Below are positions 1 through 8,273 of a DNA stretch of 45,595 nucleotides, piece by piece. A model generated the notes under the pieces. It made no database searches and was not told where the DNA came from. It saw only the letters and a list, made by a program, of their open reading frames with translations. The stretch is from Flavobacteriaceae bacterium UBA6231 (GTDB lineage Bacteria; Bacteroidota; Bacteroidia; Flavobacteriales; Flavobacteriaceae), in contig DJWL01000179.1 of the NCBI GenBank assembly GCA_002441545.1, forward strand, positions 1 to 45,595. Direction: 5' to 3'. A program made the position numbers and the translations under genes. The stretch's first letter is position 1; every line of letters begins with the position of its first letter.

Positions 1-15
1 ATTTCTAACGGACTG

Positions 16-45
16 CAAATGTATAGAATTATTTTTTTAATCAAA
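16..45 (-). promoter_or_regulatory. Bacteroidota-type promoter reading out of the left edge
   Basis: On the minus strand there is a perfect -7 element TACATTTG (23 to 16), with TTTG (45 to 42) 18 nt upstream. This fits the Bacteroidota sigma-A consensus TTTG-N~19-TAnnTTTG. Transcription would start near position 10 and leave the window, so it serves a gene beyond the left edge. In related genomes the stretch after hpf often holds a tRNA cluster followed by tuf; that identity is inference. Confidence 0.6.
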
Positions 46-62
46 ACATTTTTCAATAAATT

Positions 63-368
63 TTATTGCAAATGTGTTCTTAATTTTTCTTTTCTCTTTT
101 TTAATTGTCTTTCTAAAGAAGCTGCTGCCATATCTACTCCTTCTTCAAAGGTTTTACATTGCTTTTTTACAACAAAGCTATCACCTGGCACGCTTACTCT
201 GGCTTCAAATATTTTATTTTCCTTATCACTGGTGTTTTCTACTTTTAAATAAACATCGGAAGAAATGACTTTATCATAAAATAAATCCAACTTATCCATA
301 CGCTTTTGAATAAAATCTATCAGTTTTTTATCTGCTGTGAAATTGACTGACTGCGTGTTAACTTTCAT
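63..368 (-). CDS. hpf: Ribosome hibernation-promoting factor, short HPF/RaiA family
   Basis: A protein of about 100 residues with the single beta-alpha-beta-beta-beta-alpha fold of short HPF/YfiA. The N-terminus reads MKVNTQSVNF and is followed by a basic helix (FIQKRMDKLDLFYD). The C-terminal helix contains DMAAASLERQLKKRKEK. The family binds the 30S decoding region in stationary phase and stabilises inactive ribosomes. A longer frame opens at 392, but MKVNTQ at 368 is the conserved start and the eight extra residues do not fit the fold. It lies 36 nt after xerC on the same strand and no promoter is visible between them, so the two are probably cotranscribed. Confidence 0.93.
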   Translation of the reverse strand: MKVNTQSVNFTADKKLIDFIQKRMDKLDLFYDKVISSDVYLKVENTSDKENKIFEARVSVPGDSFVVKKQCKTFEEGVDMAAASLERQLKKRKEKLRTHLQ

Positions 369-404
369 ACTTTTAATTTTTAGGTTAGACAATAACTAAT
401 ACTG

Positions 405-1292
405 CTATTTTTTGCTTCTAGGATGTGAATTTACATGCACTTTTTTTAACTCACTTATACTATTATGAGTATAAACTTGTGTGGCAGCTAAACTTGAATG
501 TCCTAAAAGTTCTTTAACAGCATTTAAATCGGCACCTTGATTAAGTAAATGAGTTGCAAAAGAATGCCTTAATATATGAGGACTCTTTTTTAACTTAGTA
601 GATGCAATACTAAAATACTCATTTATTATTCTGTAAACAAGTGTTTCATATATTTTAACTCCTTTTTTTGTTAAAAATAAGTTATTAATATCTACACATT
701 TTAATTCACTTCTGACCTTTAGATACTTAACCATTGTCTCCAATACTGGTTTTATTAATGGAACAATTCGTTCTTTATTTCTCTTTCCTAATACTTTTAG
801 AGTTTTAGCATCAAAATCAACACTTGTTAGTTTTAATTCTACTAATTCTATGCGTCTAATTCCTGTTGAATAAAAAAGTTCAATTATCAATTTATTTCTT
901 ATCCCTTCAAAATCATCTTCAAAATGTAATTCATCTAGCACCATATTTATTTCATTTTCAGAAAAAGGCACTTGAATTTTTTTACTTGTTTTTAATGCTT
1001 TGTGTTTTGCTAACGGATTTTTATGAGTTTCACCTATTTTTAGAAGAAACTTATAGTATGTATTTAATGAAGATACTTTTCTGTTTATGCTTCTATTTGA
1101 AATATTACTTTCAACTAAAGAAACTATCCAATTTCTTATTTGAGGATAATTAACTGATTTAACGTCTTCAGAATCATATTCGGTCTTTATGAATTCTTCA
1201 AAATTTTCTAAATCATTTTGGTAAGCAATAACTGTTAATTTAGAATAGTTTTTTTCTAACAGTAAATAATCTGTAAATGCTTTGAATGACAT
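405..1292 (-). CDS. xerC: Tyrosine recombinase XerC/XerD type
   Basis: A 295-residue site-specific recombinase of full family length. Residues 1-90 form the SAM-like N-terminal DNA-binding domain, and 105-280 the catalytic domain. Visible catalytic residues are R146 (TGIRRIEL), a lysine in the beta-hairpin near 170, H239 and R242 (HILRHSFATH), H265 (LLGHSS) and the nucleophile Y274 (QVYTHN). Family members resolve chromosome dimers at dif. The neighbours hpf and rpsU are housekeeping genes and no att repeats are seen, so this is the cellular enzyme and not an element integrase. XerC versus XerD cannot be separated from sequence alone; XerC is the usual call in this location. Confidence 0.9.
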   Translation of the reverse strand: MSFKAFTDYLLLEKNYSKLTVIAYQNDLENFEEFIKTEYDSEDVKSVNYPQIRNWIVSLVESNISNRSINRKVSSLNTYYKFLLKIGETHKNPLAKHKALKTSKKIQVPFSENEINMVLDELHFEDDFEGIRNKLIIELFYSTGIRRIELVELKLTSVDFDAKTLKVLGKRNKERIVPLIKPVLETMVKYLKVRSELKCVDINNLFLTKKGVKIYETLVYRIINEYFSIASTKLKKSPHILRHSFATHLLNQGADLNAVKELLGHSSLAATQVYTHNSISELKKVHVNSHPRSKK

Positions 1293-1362
1293 GTTTATAA
1301 TTAAGGCTTCTGCTAAATGTACAAAGTTTTATTTGATTGTTATTTGTTTTTAAGTTTTGGGC

Positions 1363-1392
1363 AAAAAAAAATTCCCACATAAAGTGGGAATT
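1363..1392 (-). terminator. Rho-independent terminator of rpsU
   Basis: A perfect 9-bp stem (AATTCCCAC with GTGGGAATT, 1370-1378 and 1384-1392) has a 5-nt loop. On the minus strand it is followed by a run of about 8 T. It begins 23 nt after the rpsU stop codon and separates rpsU from xerC. Confidence 0.9.
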
Positions 1393-1415
1393 AAATTATA
1401 TGAGATTAAAAACAA

Positions 1416-1613
1416 TTAAATATTGTCTTCTGCATCTCTTAAACCTTGAATATATTGAGCTTTTTGTACTTGAGCTCTACGTTCTACTGAAGGCTTTGTA
1501 AATTGTTTACGTGTTTGTAACTGACGTTTAATGCCAGTTTTATCGAACTTTCTTTTAAAACGCTTTAGCGCTCTATCTATATTTTCTCCTTCTTTTATTG
1601 GTATTATTAACAT
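1416..1613 (-). CDS. rpsU: 30S ribosomal protein bS21
   Basis: A 65-residue basic protein starting MLIIPIKEGENIDRALKRFKRKFDKTG, the bS21 signature. Its C-terminal tail is longer than the shortest forms and reads AQYIQGLRDAED. bS21 sits on the 30S platform next to the 3' end of 16S rRNA. In Bacteroidota ribosomes bS21, bS18 and bS6 are known to bury the anti-Shine-Dalgarno sequence. The gene has its own promoter, a strong AGGAGG ribosome-binding site and a terminator, so it is a one-gene transcription unit. Confidence 0.97.
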   Translation of the reverse strand: MLIIPIKEGENIDRALKRFKRKFDKTGIKRQLQTRKQFTKPSVERRAQVQKAQYIQGLRDAEDNI

Positions 1614-1620
1614 AGTGTCT

Positions 1621-1633
1621 TAACCTCCTCTCT
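1621..1633 (-). promoter_or_regulatory. Unusually strong Shine-Dalgarno of rpsU
   Basis: The minus strand reads AGAGAGGAGGTTA, ending 7 nt before the rpsU ATG; the AGGAGG core lies 10 nt from the start codon. No comparable core precedes the starts checked for hemG, ftsE or typA. Work on Flavobacterium ribosomes shows that the anti-SD is normally hidden by bS21, and that rpsU itself keeps a strong SD, which would let free anti-SD (ribosomes lacking bS21) raise rpsU translation. Confidence 0.85.
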
Positions 1634-1649
1634 TTTAAATTTCGGTTTG

Positions 1650-1679
1650 CAAATATATAAACTAATTGATAATTAACAA
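1650..1679 (-). promoter_or_regulatory. rpsU promoter
   Basis: A perfect -7 element TATATTTG (1657 to 1650) has TTG (1679 to 1677) exactly 19 nt upstream on the minus strand. This is the textbook spacing for Bacteroidota sigma-A. The predicted leader is about 30 nt and consists almost only of the strong SD region. Confidence 0.82.
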
Positions 1680-1694
1680 TTAATATTTAAAAAA

Positions 1695-2861
1695 TTATGT
1701 TACCGGTTTGTATTCTTTTTTATCAATAATAATTCTAGCCAATATCTCTCTGAGTATTTCTGAAGTTCCTCCGCCTATTGGCCCTAATCTACTATCTCTT
1801 AAAAGTCGTGCCATTGGATAATTTTCCATGTATCCGTAACCACCCATAAATTGAAGACATTGATAGATAACCTCATCAGCCATTTTAGTTGATTTTAGTT
1901 TAGACATGGAAGCTTCTTTAACCATATATTCATTATTATTCAACCTGTAAGCAACAGAGTAATTAAACTCTTTGCATATTTCCATGTCTGAATATAAATC
2001 GGCAATGCTATGTCTTAAAGCTTGAAATTTATCAATAGTTTTTCCAAAGGCTTCTCTGTGTGACATATATTCTAACACATACTCTAAAGCATATTCTGCC
2101 CTGGCATGCGCATTAATTCCCATGATTAGTCTTTCTAAAGCAAAATGTTGCATGATATAGCCAAAGCCAGCATTTTCTTTTCCTAAAAGTTTAGCAGCTG
2201 GAATTTTAACATTATCAAATGCTATTTCACCAGTATCTGAAGCATTCCAACCTAATTTATCTAATTTGGTTGCAGATAAACCTTTTGAATCTCTATCTAC
2301 AACAAAAATGCTAATTCCTTTATTTCCTAATTCGGGACTCGTTTTTGCAGCAACTACTAAATAATCACTATAAACTCCATTGGTAATAAATGTTTTTGAC
2401 CCATTGATTATGTAATAGTCTCCATCTTTAACAGCCGTGGTTCTCATACCTGCAACATCACTTCCTCCAAAGGGTTCAGAAATACATAAACAGCCTATTT
2501 TATCTCCTGAAATACTTGGCACTAAATACTCTTGCTTTATCTCATGACTGCCTTCTTTATTTAAATGTGTCATTGCTAAATACATGTGTGCCCATATGGC
2601 CGCAGCAAACCCTCCTGAGTTGATTTTTTGGAGTTCCTCTAACAGAATAACTGCATAAAAAAGATCTAGGTTTAACCCTCCGTAGGCTTCAGGATAAGAA
2701 ATTCCGAAAAAGCCCATGTCTCCAAACTTCTTCCAAATAAATCTTTCTATGGTTCCGGATTTTTCCCACTTCTCAATGTGCGGAACTACTTCTTTTTTTA
2801 AAAAATCTTGAATACTCTCTCTAAAAAGCTTATGTTCTTCTGTGAAGTACATACTATTCAT
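1695..2861 (-). CDS. Acyl-CoA dehydrogenase (isovaleryl/long-chain type active site)
   Basis: A 388-residue FAD-dependent acyl-CoA dehydrogenase of normal length, with an N-terminal helical domain (1-120), beta domain (CISEPFGGSD about 126-135, ITNGVYSD about 159-166) and C-terminal helical domain. The usual medium-chain catalytic Glu in YEGT is replaced: the protein reads IGGGTSEI with Gly364. A Glu is present in the ALERL motif (E243), where isovaleryl-CoA and long-chain enzymes carry their base. Substrate is therefore more likely branched or long-chain; this is inference. The start could be M1 or M4 (MYFTEEH). It lies 20 nt after the HhH gene, last in a three-gene operon. Confidence 0.9.
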   Translation of the reverse strand: MNSMYFTEEHKLFRESIQDFLKKEVVPHIEKWEKSGTIERFIWKKFGDMGFFGISYPEAYGGLNLDLFYAVILLEELQKINSGGFAAAIWAHMYLAMTHLNKEGSHEIKQEYLVPSISGDKIGCLCISEPFGGSDVAGMRTTAVKDGDYYIINGSKTFITNGVYSDYLVVAAKTSPELGNKGISIFVVDRDSKGLSATKLDKLGWNASDTGEIAFDNVKIPAAKLLGKENAGFGYIMQHFALERLIMGINAHARAEYALEYVLEYMSHREAFGKTIDKFQALRHSIADLYSDMEICKEFNYSVAYRLNNNEYMVKEASMSKLKSTKMADEVIYQCLQFMGGYGYMENYPMARLLRDSRLGPIGGGTSEILREILARIIIDKKEYKPVT

Positions 2862-2882
2862 ACACGCTATTTTATTGTTTTT

Positions 2883-3743
2883 TTAATCGAGCGACAAATA
2901 TAATTTAATTATCTCGATTTTATTAATTGGAAAGTCTTTTACTTTTGTTAATTCGTCCAAAGTCTTAAATCCTTCGCGTAATTGTCGTTGTTCGATAATA
3001 TGATGAGCAACATCATAATCTATATGTTGAACTGTTACAAGTTGATTAACAGTAGCAGTATTTAAATTAATTTTTTGAAATTGCCTGGGGGTTTTAACCG
3101 TAAACTCATTGGTTATTTTTTCAATGACTTCTGGTGTTAATCCATTAACATCTAGCAATTGAACATCTGCAATAAAACCTCCAATAAATGTATTTCTTAG
3201 TTTTATAATACGCTCAGAATAATATTCTCCAATACCATTTATCTCCTGAAGTTGTTTTGCTGTCGCAGTATTTAAATCTCTTTTTTGTTCAAAAGATTTT
3301 GGTTTTTCACTATATGGAAATGAGCTTGATTTTGGGTTTGTAACCCATTCTGGAAATTTAAAAAAAGGTGAGATTACGTTTAAAAGTGAATCTGAAACCT
3401 TGGTAACTTCCTGAAATTGTTTTACAGAATTAATCCACTCTCCTTTATTTCTGAATTTTAAAAGTCTATCAATTTCTTCATTACTCATTCCTAAAGTATA
3501 TCCTTTATAATCAGTTAAATAATTTGGATTAAACGGATATATTTTAGGGGCTTTTTCTAATAATTCAACTTGCTTTAATGAATCTATTTCTTTCTGATAC
3601 TTATTTAATTCATCATAATTAACTGAATATTTAGGGCCTGAAAAGTCAACAAAAAAATAAACACATTGCAGTACAACAATGATAACTAGTAATAAAAAAA
3701 TCCCATTTCGTTGACTTTTAGAAAACTTGAAATGGGATTTCAT
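2883..3743 (-). CDS. Helix-hairpin-helix (ComEA-like) membrane-anchored protein
   Basis: A 286-residue protein with one N-terminal transmembrane helix (about 14-31) and then tandem HhH units. The two clear ones begin DLNTATAKQLQEINGIG (about residues 157-173) and NLNTATVNQLVTVQHI (about 226-241); a more diverged unit lies near residues 50-130. This arrangement resembles ComEA, which binds DNA outside the inner membrane during uptake, but HhH proteins of this type are common in Bacteroidota without proven competence roles. It is located 19 nt after the alanine symporter gene and 20 nt before the acyl-CoA dehydrogenase. DNA-binding role inferred from the motif only. Confidence 0.82.
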   Translation of the reverse strand: MKSHFKFSKSQRNGIFLLLVIIVVLQCVYFFVDFSGPKYSVNYDELNKYQKEIDSLKQVELLEKAPKIYPFNPNYLTDYKGYTLGMSNEEIDRLLKFRNKGEWINSVKQFQEVTKVSDSLLNVISPFFKFPEWVTNPKSSSFPYSEKPKSFEQKRDLNTATAKQLQEINGIGEYYSERIIKLRNTFIGGFIADVQLLDVNGLTPEVIEKITNEFTVKTPRQFQKINLNTATVNQLVTVQHIDYDVAHHIIEQRQLREGFKTLDELTKVKDFPINKIEIIKLYLSLD

Positions 3744-3762
3744 ATTTAGGCGTATTAATTAG

Positions 3763-5442
3763 TTACATATGTTTCGTAATATCCACTGCACCATCTTGAA
3801 TAGCTTCTTTTTTAATTGAAATAGCATCCAGATATCTTTTCATCTCTCTTCTCACTTTAGGAAATAAGAATAATAAACCTATCATATTTGGGAATACTAA
3901 TGCCAAAATCATAGCATCAGAGAATTTAATTACTGCATCCAAGGTAGCAGCAGCACCAATAACTACAAATAATAAAAATAAAACTTTATAAACTAAGTCT
4001 GCTGTTTTTCCTTTTCCAAATAAATATTTCCAAGATTGAAGACCATAATATGACCAAGAAATCATTGTTGAAAATGCAAACAAAACAATTGCAATAGTTA
4101 ACACATAAGAGAAATGTGGTATTACAGAATCAAATGCCATTGAGGTTAAATCAACACCACTAATAGGCATTTCAGTAGATTTTAAAATAACACTGCTTCC
4201 ATGCTCTGCCGTATAGTCAAAAACTGATTGTGGATCGGTGCCATTAATATTGAAGAAAATAATTACCAAAGCAGTCATGGTACAAATCACAACCGTATCT
4301 ATAAATGGTTCCAATAACGCAACAACTCCTTCTGAGGCTGGGTACTTGGTTCTTACTGCTGAATGTGCAATTGCTGCTGAACCTGCTCCTGCTTCATTCG
4401 AGAACGCTGCTCTTTGAAAACCAACAATTAAAACTCCTACAAGACCACCTAGCCCAGCCATTGGAGAAAATGCGCCATCAAAAATCAATGTGAATGCTAA
4501 ACCAATATCACTGAAATTAGCGAAAATTATCACCAACGAAGCTAAAATATATAAGCCTGCCATAAATGGTACAATTTTTTCTGTAATACTAGCAATACGC
4601 TTAATACCTCCAATGATAACAATCCCTACAATTAAAGCAAGAATAATTCCAATTATAAAACCAGAAGAACCTCCAGTTAAACCAAGTAAAGAAGAAATTT
4701 GAACAGCTGCCTGATTAGATTGAAAAGCATTACCTCCTCCAAAAGAAGCTCCTACACAAAGTAATGCGAAAATAAAAGCTAGAATTTTACCAAATGTTGC
4801 AAAACCTTTTTCTTTCAATCCTTTTGAAAGATAATACATAGGGCCTCCATAAACAGTACCATCTTTACCTATATCTCTATATGCTACACCAAGGGTACAT
4901 TCAACAAATTTTGTTGACATCCCTAATAATCCACAAACTACCATCCAAAAAGTAGCACCTGGACCACCAAGACCTATGGCCACAGCAACTCCTGCAATAT
5001 TCCCTAATCCCACTGTACCAGATACTGCTGTTGCTAAAGCCTGAAAATGGCTCACTTCACCATGCGCACTTTCATCCCTTATGGTATCAGGGATATCCTC
5101 AATGGCTAAAGCCTCATCGTTATTATAAAGCTTATCAACACCATGTTTTTCAATATCAACGTATTTTCCACGAACTGTACTTACGGCAGTCCAAAACTTA
5201 GTAATACTTGGAAACTTAAAATAAATAGTGAAAAATGTTGCTCCGCATACTAAAAGAAGCACAACAAAAGGAATTTGATAGTCTCCAATAGGAACTCTTG
5301 TTAAAATAAATCCTTCCCACCAAGTAGCAAATGGCATAAAGGCATCATTAACTTTTTCATCAATTCCTTTTTCAGCAGATTGCTGAGCAAAATTTAAAAA
5401 AGGTATTATTAAAGTGACAATTGAAAGAAGATATTTCTTCAT
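3763..5442 (-). CDS. Alanine/glycine:cation symporter (AGCS family)
   Basis: A 559-residue inner-membrane transporter with about ten transmembrane segments. The family signature ALATAVSGTVGLGNIAGVA followed by GGPGATFWM lies at about residues 135-167, and FSNEAGAGSAAIAHSA follows later. AGCS proteins import alanine or glycine with Na+ or H+. An additional N-terminal hydrophobic stretch ending in FAQQSAEKG looks like a cleavable signal peptide, a common trait of Bacteroidota AGCS members. An acidic hydrophilic loop (about 95-130) precedes the signature. First gene of the operon with the HhH and acyl-CoA dehydrogenase genes. No convincing -7 element was found upstream. Confidence 0.92.
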   Translation of the reverse strand: MKKYLLSIVTLIIPFLNFAQQSAEKGIDEKVNDAFMPFATWWEGFILTRVPIGDYQIPFVVLLLVCGATFFTIYFKFPSITKFWTAVSTVRGKYVDIEKHGVDKLYNNDEALAIEDIPDTIRDESAHGEVSHFQALATAVSGTVGLGNIAGVAVAIGLGGPGATFWMVVCGLLGMSTKFVECTLGVAYRDIGKDGTVYGGPMYYLSKGLKEKGFATFGKILAFIFALLCVGASFGGGNAFQSNQAAVQISSLLGLTGGSSGFIIGIILALIVGIVIIGGIKRIASITEKIVPFMAGLYILASLVIIFANFSDIGLAFTLIFDGAFSPMAGLGGLVGVLIVGFQRAAFSNEAGAGSAAIAHSAVRTKYPASEGVVALLEPFIDTVVICTMTALVIIFFNINGTDPQSVFDYTAEHGSSVILKSTEMPISGVDLTSMAFDSVIPHFSYVLTIAIVLFAFSTMISWSYYGLQSWKYLFGKGKTADLVYKVLFLLFVVIGAAATLDAVIKFSDAMILALVFPNMIGLLFLFPKVRREMKRYLDAISIKKEAIQDGAVDITKHM

Positions 5443-5551
5443 AAGGTTGGAGTTAATTTAGTGTTTTATTGAAAAATTCTTATTAAAAGGCAGCAAGATG
5501 CTAAAAAAAATTGGTTTTTTAAAAAATCTGTTGTTAAAATCATAGATTATA

Positions 5552-6517
5552 TTAATCTATATTGTATTCGTTGTTTAATCCTTCAATCTGTTCTGGTCTA
5601 CCTAAAACAATTATTTTTGAATTTGGTGCTAATTCAAGATCTGCTTCAGGATTTACAATATATTCTCCGTTTTCATCCTTATAACCAATAACTGTACAGC
5701 CCGTTTTTCGTCTTAAATCTAAATCTTTAATGGTTCTAGCTTTTTTGGTGTCATACAGTTTTTCGACAGCAATCTCTTCAATATTTATATTTGACTTACC
5801 AACAATTGAGAGATTATCAAGAAACTCCATTAAGCCTGGAACCACAACCAATGATGCCATATGATCGCCTCCAATTTTATCGGGTAAGATAACATTATTA
5901 GCGCCTGCAAATTTTAATTTTTCATAGGAGGATTCTTGAGATGCACGACTAATAATATTTATGGTTTTATTTATCTGCCTAGTAGAAAGCACCACAAAAA
6001 GGTTATCGGCATCACTAGGTAGGGCAGAAATAAAACAAGATGCCCTGTTAACACCTGCTTGCATTAACACACAATCTTCATTGGCATCACCAATAATATA
6101 AGGCACATTATCAAGCTGTAGTTTTTCTATAACGTCTCTATCCCTTTCTATAACAACAAACGATCTTTTATGAGCCGCTAATTTTCTTGCTGCTTGTTTT
6201 CCGTTTCTACCATACCCACAAATAACAATATGGTTTTTAAAACTATCTATCAATTTTTGCATCTTTTTTTGTTTTAAGTCTTCAACATTATTTTTGCTCA
6301 AAATATATTCGGTAATAATCGATAAGGCATATCCAACGACTACAATACTTATTAAAATTAAAAAAATTGTAAAGACTTTAGATTGGTTATCAAGCGGAAC
6401 AACTTCTCCAAAACCAACGGTTGTAATGGTAATTACTGTCATGTAAAGGGCATCAATCCAAGAATAATTCGAAATTAACCGAAATCCAATAATACCAGAA
6501 ACTAAAACAAGTAGCAA
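5552..6517 (-). CDS. Potassium channel with RCK (TrkA-N/TrkA-C) domains; 5' end frameshifted
   Basis: A two-helix K+ channel pore is followed by a cytosolic regulator of K+ conductance. The pore loop has the selectivity filter TVGFGE (residues 33-38 of this frame). After the second membrane helix (about 48-72), the Rossmann domain begins HIVICGYGRNGKQAA (about 96-110) and a TrkA-C domain fills about 240-321. The open frame only starts at a TTG inside the first transmembrane helix. The missing N-terminus lies upstream in another frame (see 6518-6572). As written it lacks half a helix, so the gene is either shifted by a sequencing error or switched off by slippage. Confidence 0.88.
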   Translation of the reverse strand: MLLVLVSGIIGFRLISNYSWIDALYMTVITITTVGFGEVVPLDNQSKVFTIFLILISIVVVGYALSIITEYILSKNNVEDLKQKKMQKLIDSFKNHIVICGYGRNGKQAARKLAAHKRSFVVIERDRDVIEKLQLDNVPYIIGDANEDCVLMQAGVNRASCFISALPSDADNLFVVLSTRQINKTINIISRASQESSYEKLKFAGANNVILPDKIGGDHMASLVVVPGLMEFLDNLSIVGKSNINIEEIAVEKLYDTKKARTIKDLDLRRKTGCTVIGYKDENGEYIVNPEADLELAPNSKIIVLGRPEQIEGLNNEYNID

Positions 6518-6572
6518 TAAAAATATTGCTGTATAAACTTTTTTCTTAAAAAAAAATTAAAAGTGGATTCAT
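6518..6572 (-). other. Out-of-frame N-terminus of the K+ channel gene, shift at a 9-T tract
   Basis: An ATG at 6572 overlaps the stop of the upstream PspC gene as ATGA, the usual sign of translational coupling. It reads MNPLLIFF and then runs into nine T (6556 to 6548). With one T fewer, the frame continues as KKKVYTAIFLLLLVLVSG straight into the channel gene. That product would have a normal positively charged N-terminus and a complete first transmembrane helix. The lesion is therefore a single-base expansion of a homopolymer. Confidence 0.75.
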
Positions 6573-6796
6573 AAATCAAAAACCGACGAGCGTTTAGTAT
6601 GCAACAAATCTTTAATACGCATCCAAAAGGCAATAAATAAGTAAAGTGCAAACCCAAAACCTAATGTTACAAAAGTTAAGTACATAAAAGTTGTTCTAAT
6701 TATTTTAGCTCTAATACCTAATCTGTCTGCAATACGCTGGCAAACGTAATAGCCACGTTTTTGAAAATACAATAAGATTTTATAAAAAATATTCAT
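6569..6796 (-). CDS. PspC-domain membrane protein
   Basis: A 75-residue protein matching the PspC domain: an amphipathic N-terminal part with VCQRIADRLGIRAKIIRTTF, then a hydrophobic helix FVTLGFGFALYLFIAFW. PspC proteins sit in the inner membrane and take part in envelope-stress responses; stand-alone short forms are common in Flavobacteriia. Its stop overlaps the true start of the K+ channel gene by ATGA, so the two are probably translated together. Confidence 0.85.
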   Translation of the reverse strand: MNIFYKILLYFQKRGYYVCQRIADRLGIRAKIIRTTFMYLTFVTLGFGFALYLFIAFWMRIKDLLHTKRSSVFDL

Positions 6797-6890
6797 CTGT
6801 TAATTTATTTTATCAATTTGTCAGATGTAATTTGCCAATATATTTTTTTCAAACACAAACTTTATACTATGGCACATTTCAAACCGCAAA

Positions 6891-8168
6891 TTAACAATTT
6901 CCCTTTAATATTGCACTGCCAATAGCACATTGTAAACATTTGTTTTTATTACAATATTCATTTTTAAGTTGAATTAAAGCCTGAGATTGTAAAGCTGTAC
7001 TGGAAATTGGTTTTAAAGACTCAAATTTTTCTATTATACCGTTCTTTTCTGCAGCAATTTCTTGAACCAATTTTACAATATCATCATCAATTTGTTTTCC
7101 TAAATGAAGTGCATAACTAAATTTAATTGGTATGATGGTGTTAATCAGCAACAAATCTATAAATGATTTAGAAATCTGTTTCTTGGAAGATTTTGACACT
7201 TTATTAAATGTGTAATGCGATTCCCAAAACAATGAAGTTTCTACCGAAAAAAGATTATAAAAGTCTTTAATTGTTTTTATGTCGATAATTTTTGAAAACA
7301 GGTTTTGATTTTTGTTGTACAAACTAGCTAATTGAGATAGTCTAATAGTTGGGAAATTTGGTGGCCTTAATCTGAAAAACTGAATAGGTAATACATTCTG
7401 ATTTGATAATTTAAATTTTTGTTTTAAAAATTCATATTCACTTACTAATTTCAAATAGTAAGCATCTTGTATGTCGTCTTCTAATAAGCCTGATTGGCCA
7501 AAAAATAAAGCTTCCAAAGTTGTTTGATTAGATTGCAGTTTTCTAACTATTGAAAAATCGAAAGAATTAGTAACACTCAAAAAAGCTTCACCATTAACTT
7601 TCAAACCAAAATTTTTAAACAGCATTTTAAACAATACAGCTTCCCAATCGTTTTTAGAATCAACCAAAAGTTGCTTTATGTTTTCTGATTTCCTTTCAAG
7701 GCGTTCAAAGTACAAACGCTCTAACCAATTATTTACAATAAAATCATCAACCTTTGAAAAGTCTTGCTCACAATTAATCCATTTTTCTGACTTTAAAAAA
7801 AGCTTTTCATAATTGTTCAATGCATCTTTAAAAACATAATTCTTCAATTCCAAAGTTGGAATACTAGAATTATCTTTTCTAAACACATTGGTATCATGTT
7901 CCCAAACAACATGAAGAATTACATTATCATAATTCGAATCAACTTCATGATTATGCAAAAACCAATCTGATGATTTTACATGCACTTCTACATTACCAGC
8001 CCAAAGCTGATTAGCAATTTTAAGTTGCGCATTAAAAAAATCGGGGCCAGAATTTTGATTATAACTACCAAAAGAAACAATTGATATGGTTTCATTATCT
8101 GTAGTTTTTAAATTTGATAACTCAAACTTTTTATATCGCCATATATAATGTAAAAAATCTTCTTGCAT
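6891..8168 (-). CDS. DUF2851 family protein
   Basis: A 425-residue soluble protein, recognised by its N-terminus: MQEDFLHYIWRYKKF, then SFGSYNQNSGPDFFNAQLKI and GNVEVHVKSSDW. These are hallmarks of DUF2851, found nearly only in Bacteroidota. The C-terminus carries a small Cys cluster (CNKNKCLQC, then a final Cys). No enzymatic motif that I can name with certainty is present; function unknown. It is divergent from hemG, with a 105-nt intergenic region that holds the hemG promoter. Confidence 0.87.
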   Translation of the reverse strand: MQEDFLHYIWRYKKFELSNLKTTDNETISIVSFGSYNQNSGPDFFNAQLKIANQLWAGNVEVHVKSSDWFLHNHEVDSNYDNVILHVVWEHDTNVFRKDNSSIPTLELKNYVFKDALNNYEKLFLKSEKWINCEQDFSKVDDFIVNNWLERLYFERLERKSENIKQLLVDSKNDWEAVLFKMLFKNFGLKVNGEAFLSVTNSFDFSIVRKLQSNQTTLEALFFGQSGLLEDDIQDAYYLKLVSEYEFLKQKFKLSNQNVLPIQFFRLRPPNFPTIRLSQLASLYNKNQNLFSKIIDIKTIKDFYNLFSVETSLFWESHYTFNKVSKSSKKQISKSFIDLLLINTIIPIKFSYALHLGKQIDDDIVKLVQEIAAEKNGIIEKFESLKPISSTALQSQALIQLKNEYCNKNKCLQCAIGSAILKGNC

Positions 8169-8226
8169 GGTTCTAAAAATAGTAAAAGAATTTTTATAAA
8201 ACTAAAACATTACTAGGTATAACTTT

Positions 8227-8257
8227 TTGCTATAAATACAATAAATGAGTAACTTTA
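8227..8257 (+). promoter_or_regulatory. hemG promoter
   Basis: TTG (8227-8229), a 20-nt spacer, then TAACTTTA (8250-8257) match the Bacteroidota consensus except for the last base. The hemG ATG is 16 nt downstream, leaving a very short leader with no Shine-Dalgarno sequence. Confidence 0.6.
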
Positions 8258-8273
8258 ACTAATAAAAAAAACC

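Noticed and set aside
405..1292. Tyrosine recombinase as the integrase of a mobile element
   Set aside because: Full-length XerC/D features, housekeeping neighbours (hpf, rpsU), no flanking tRNA copy, att repeats or cargo genes within the window.
5443..5551. Terminator or promoter in the gap between the symporter and the K+ channel
   Set aside because: A/T-run complementarity only, no stable GC-containing stem and no TAnnTTTG element with spacing.
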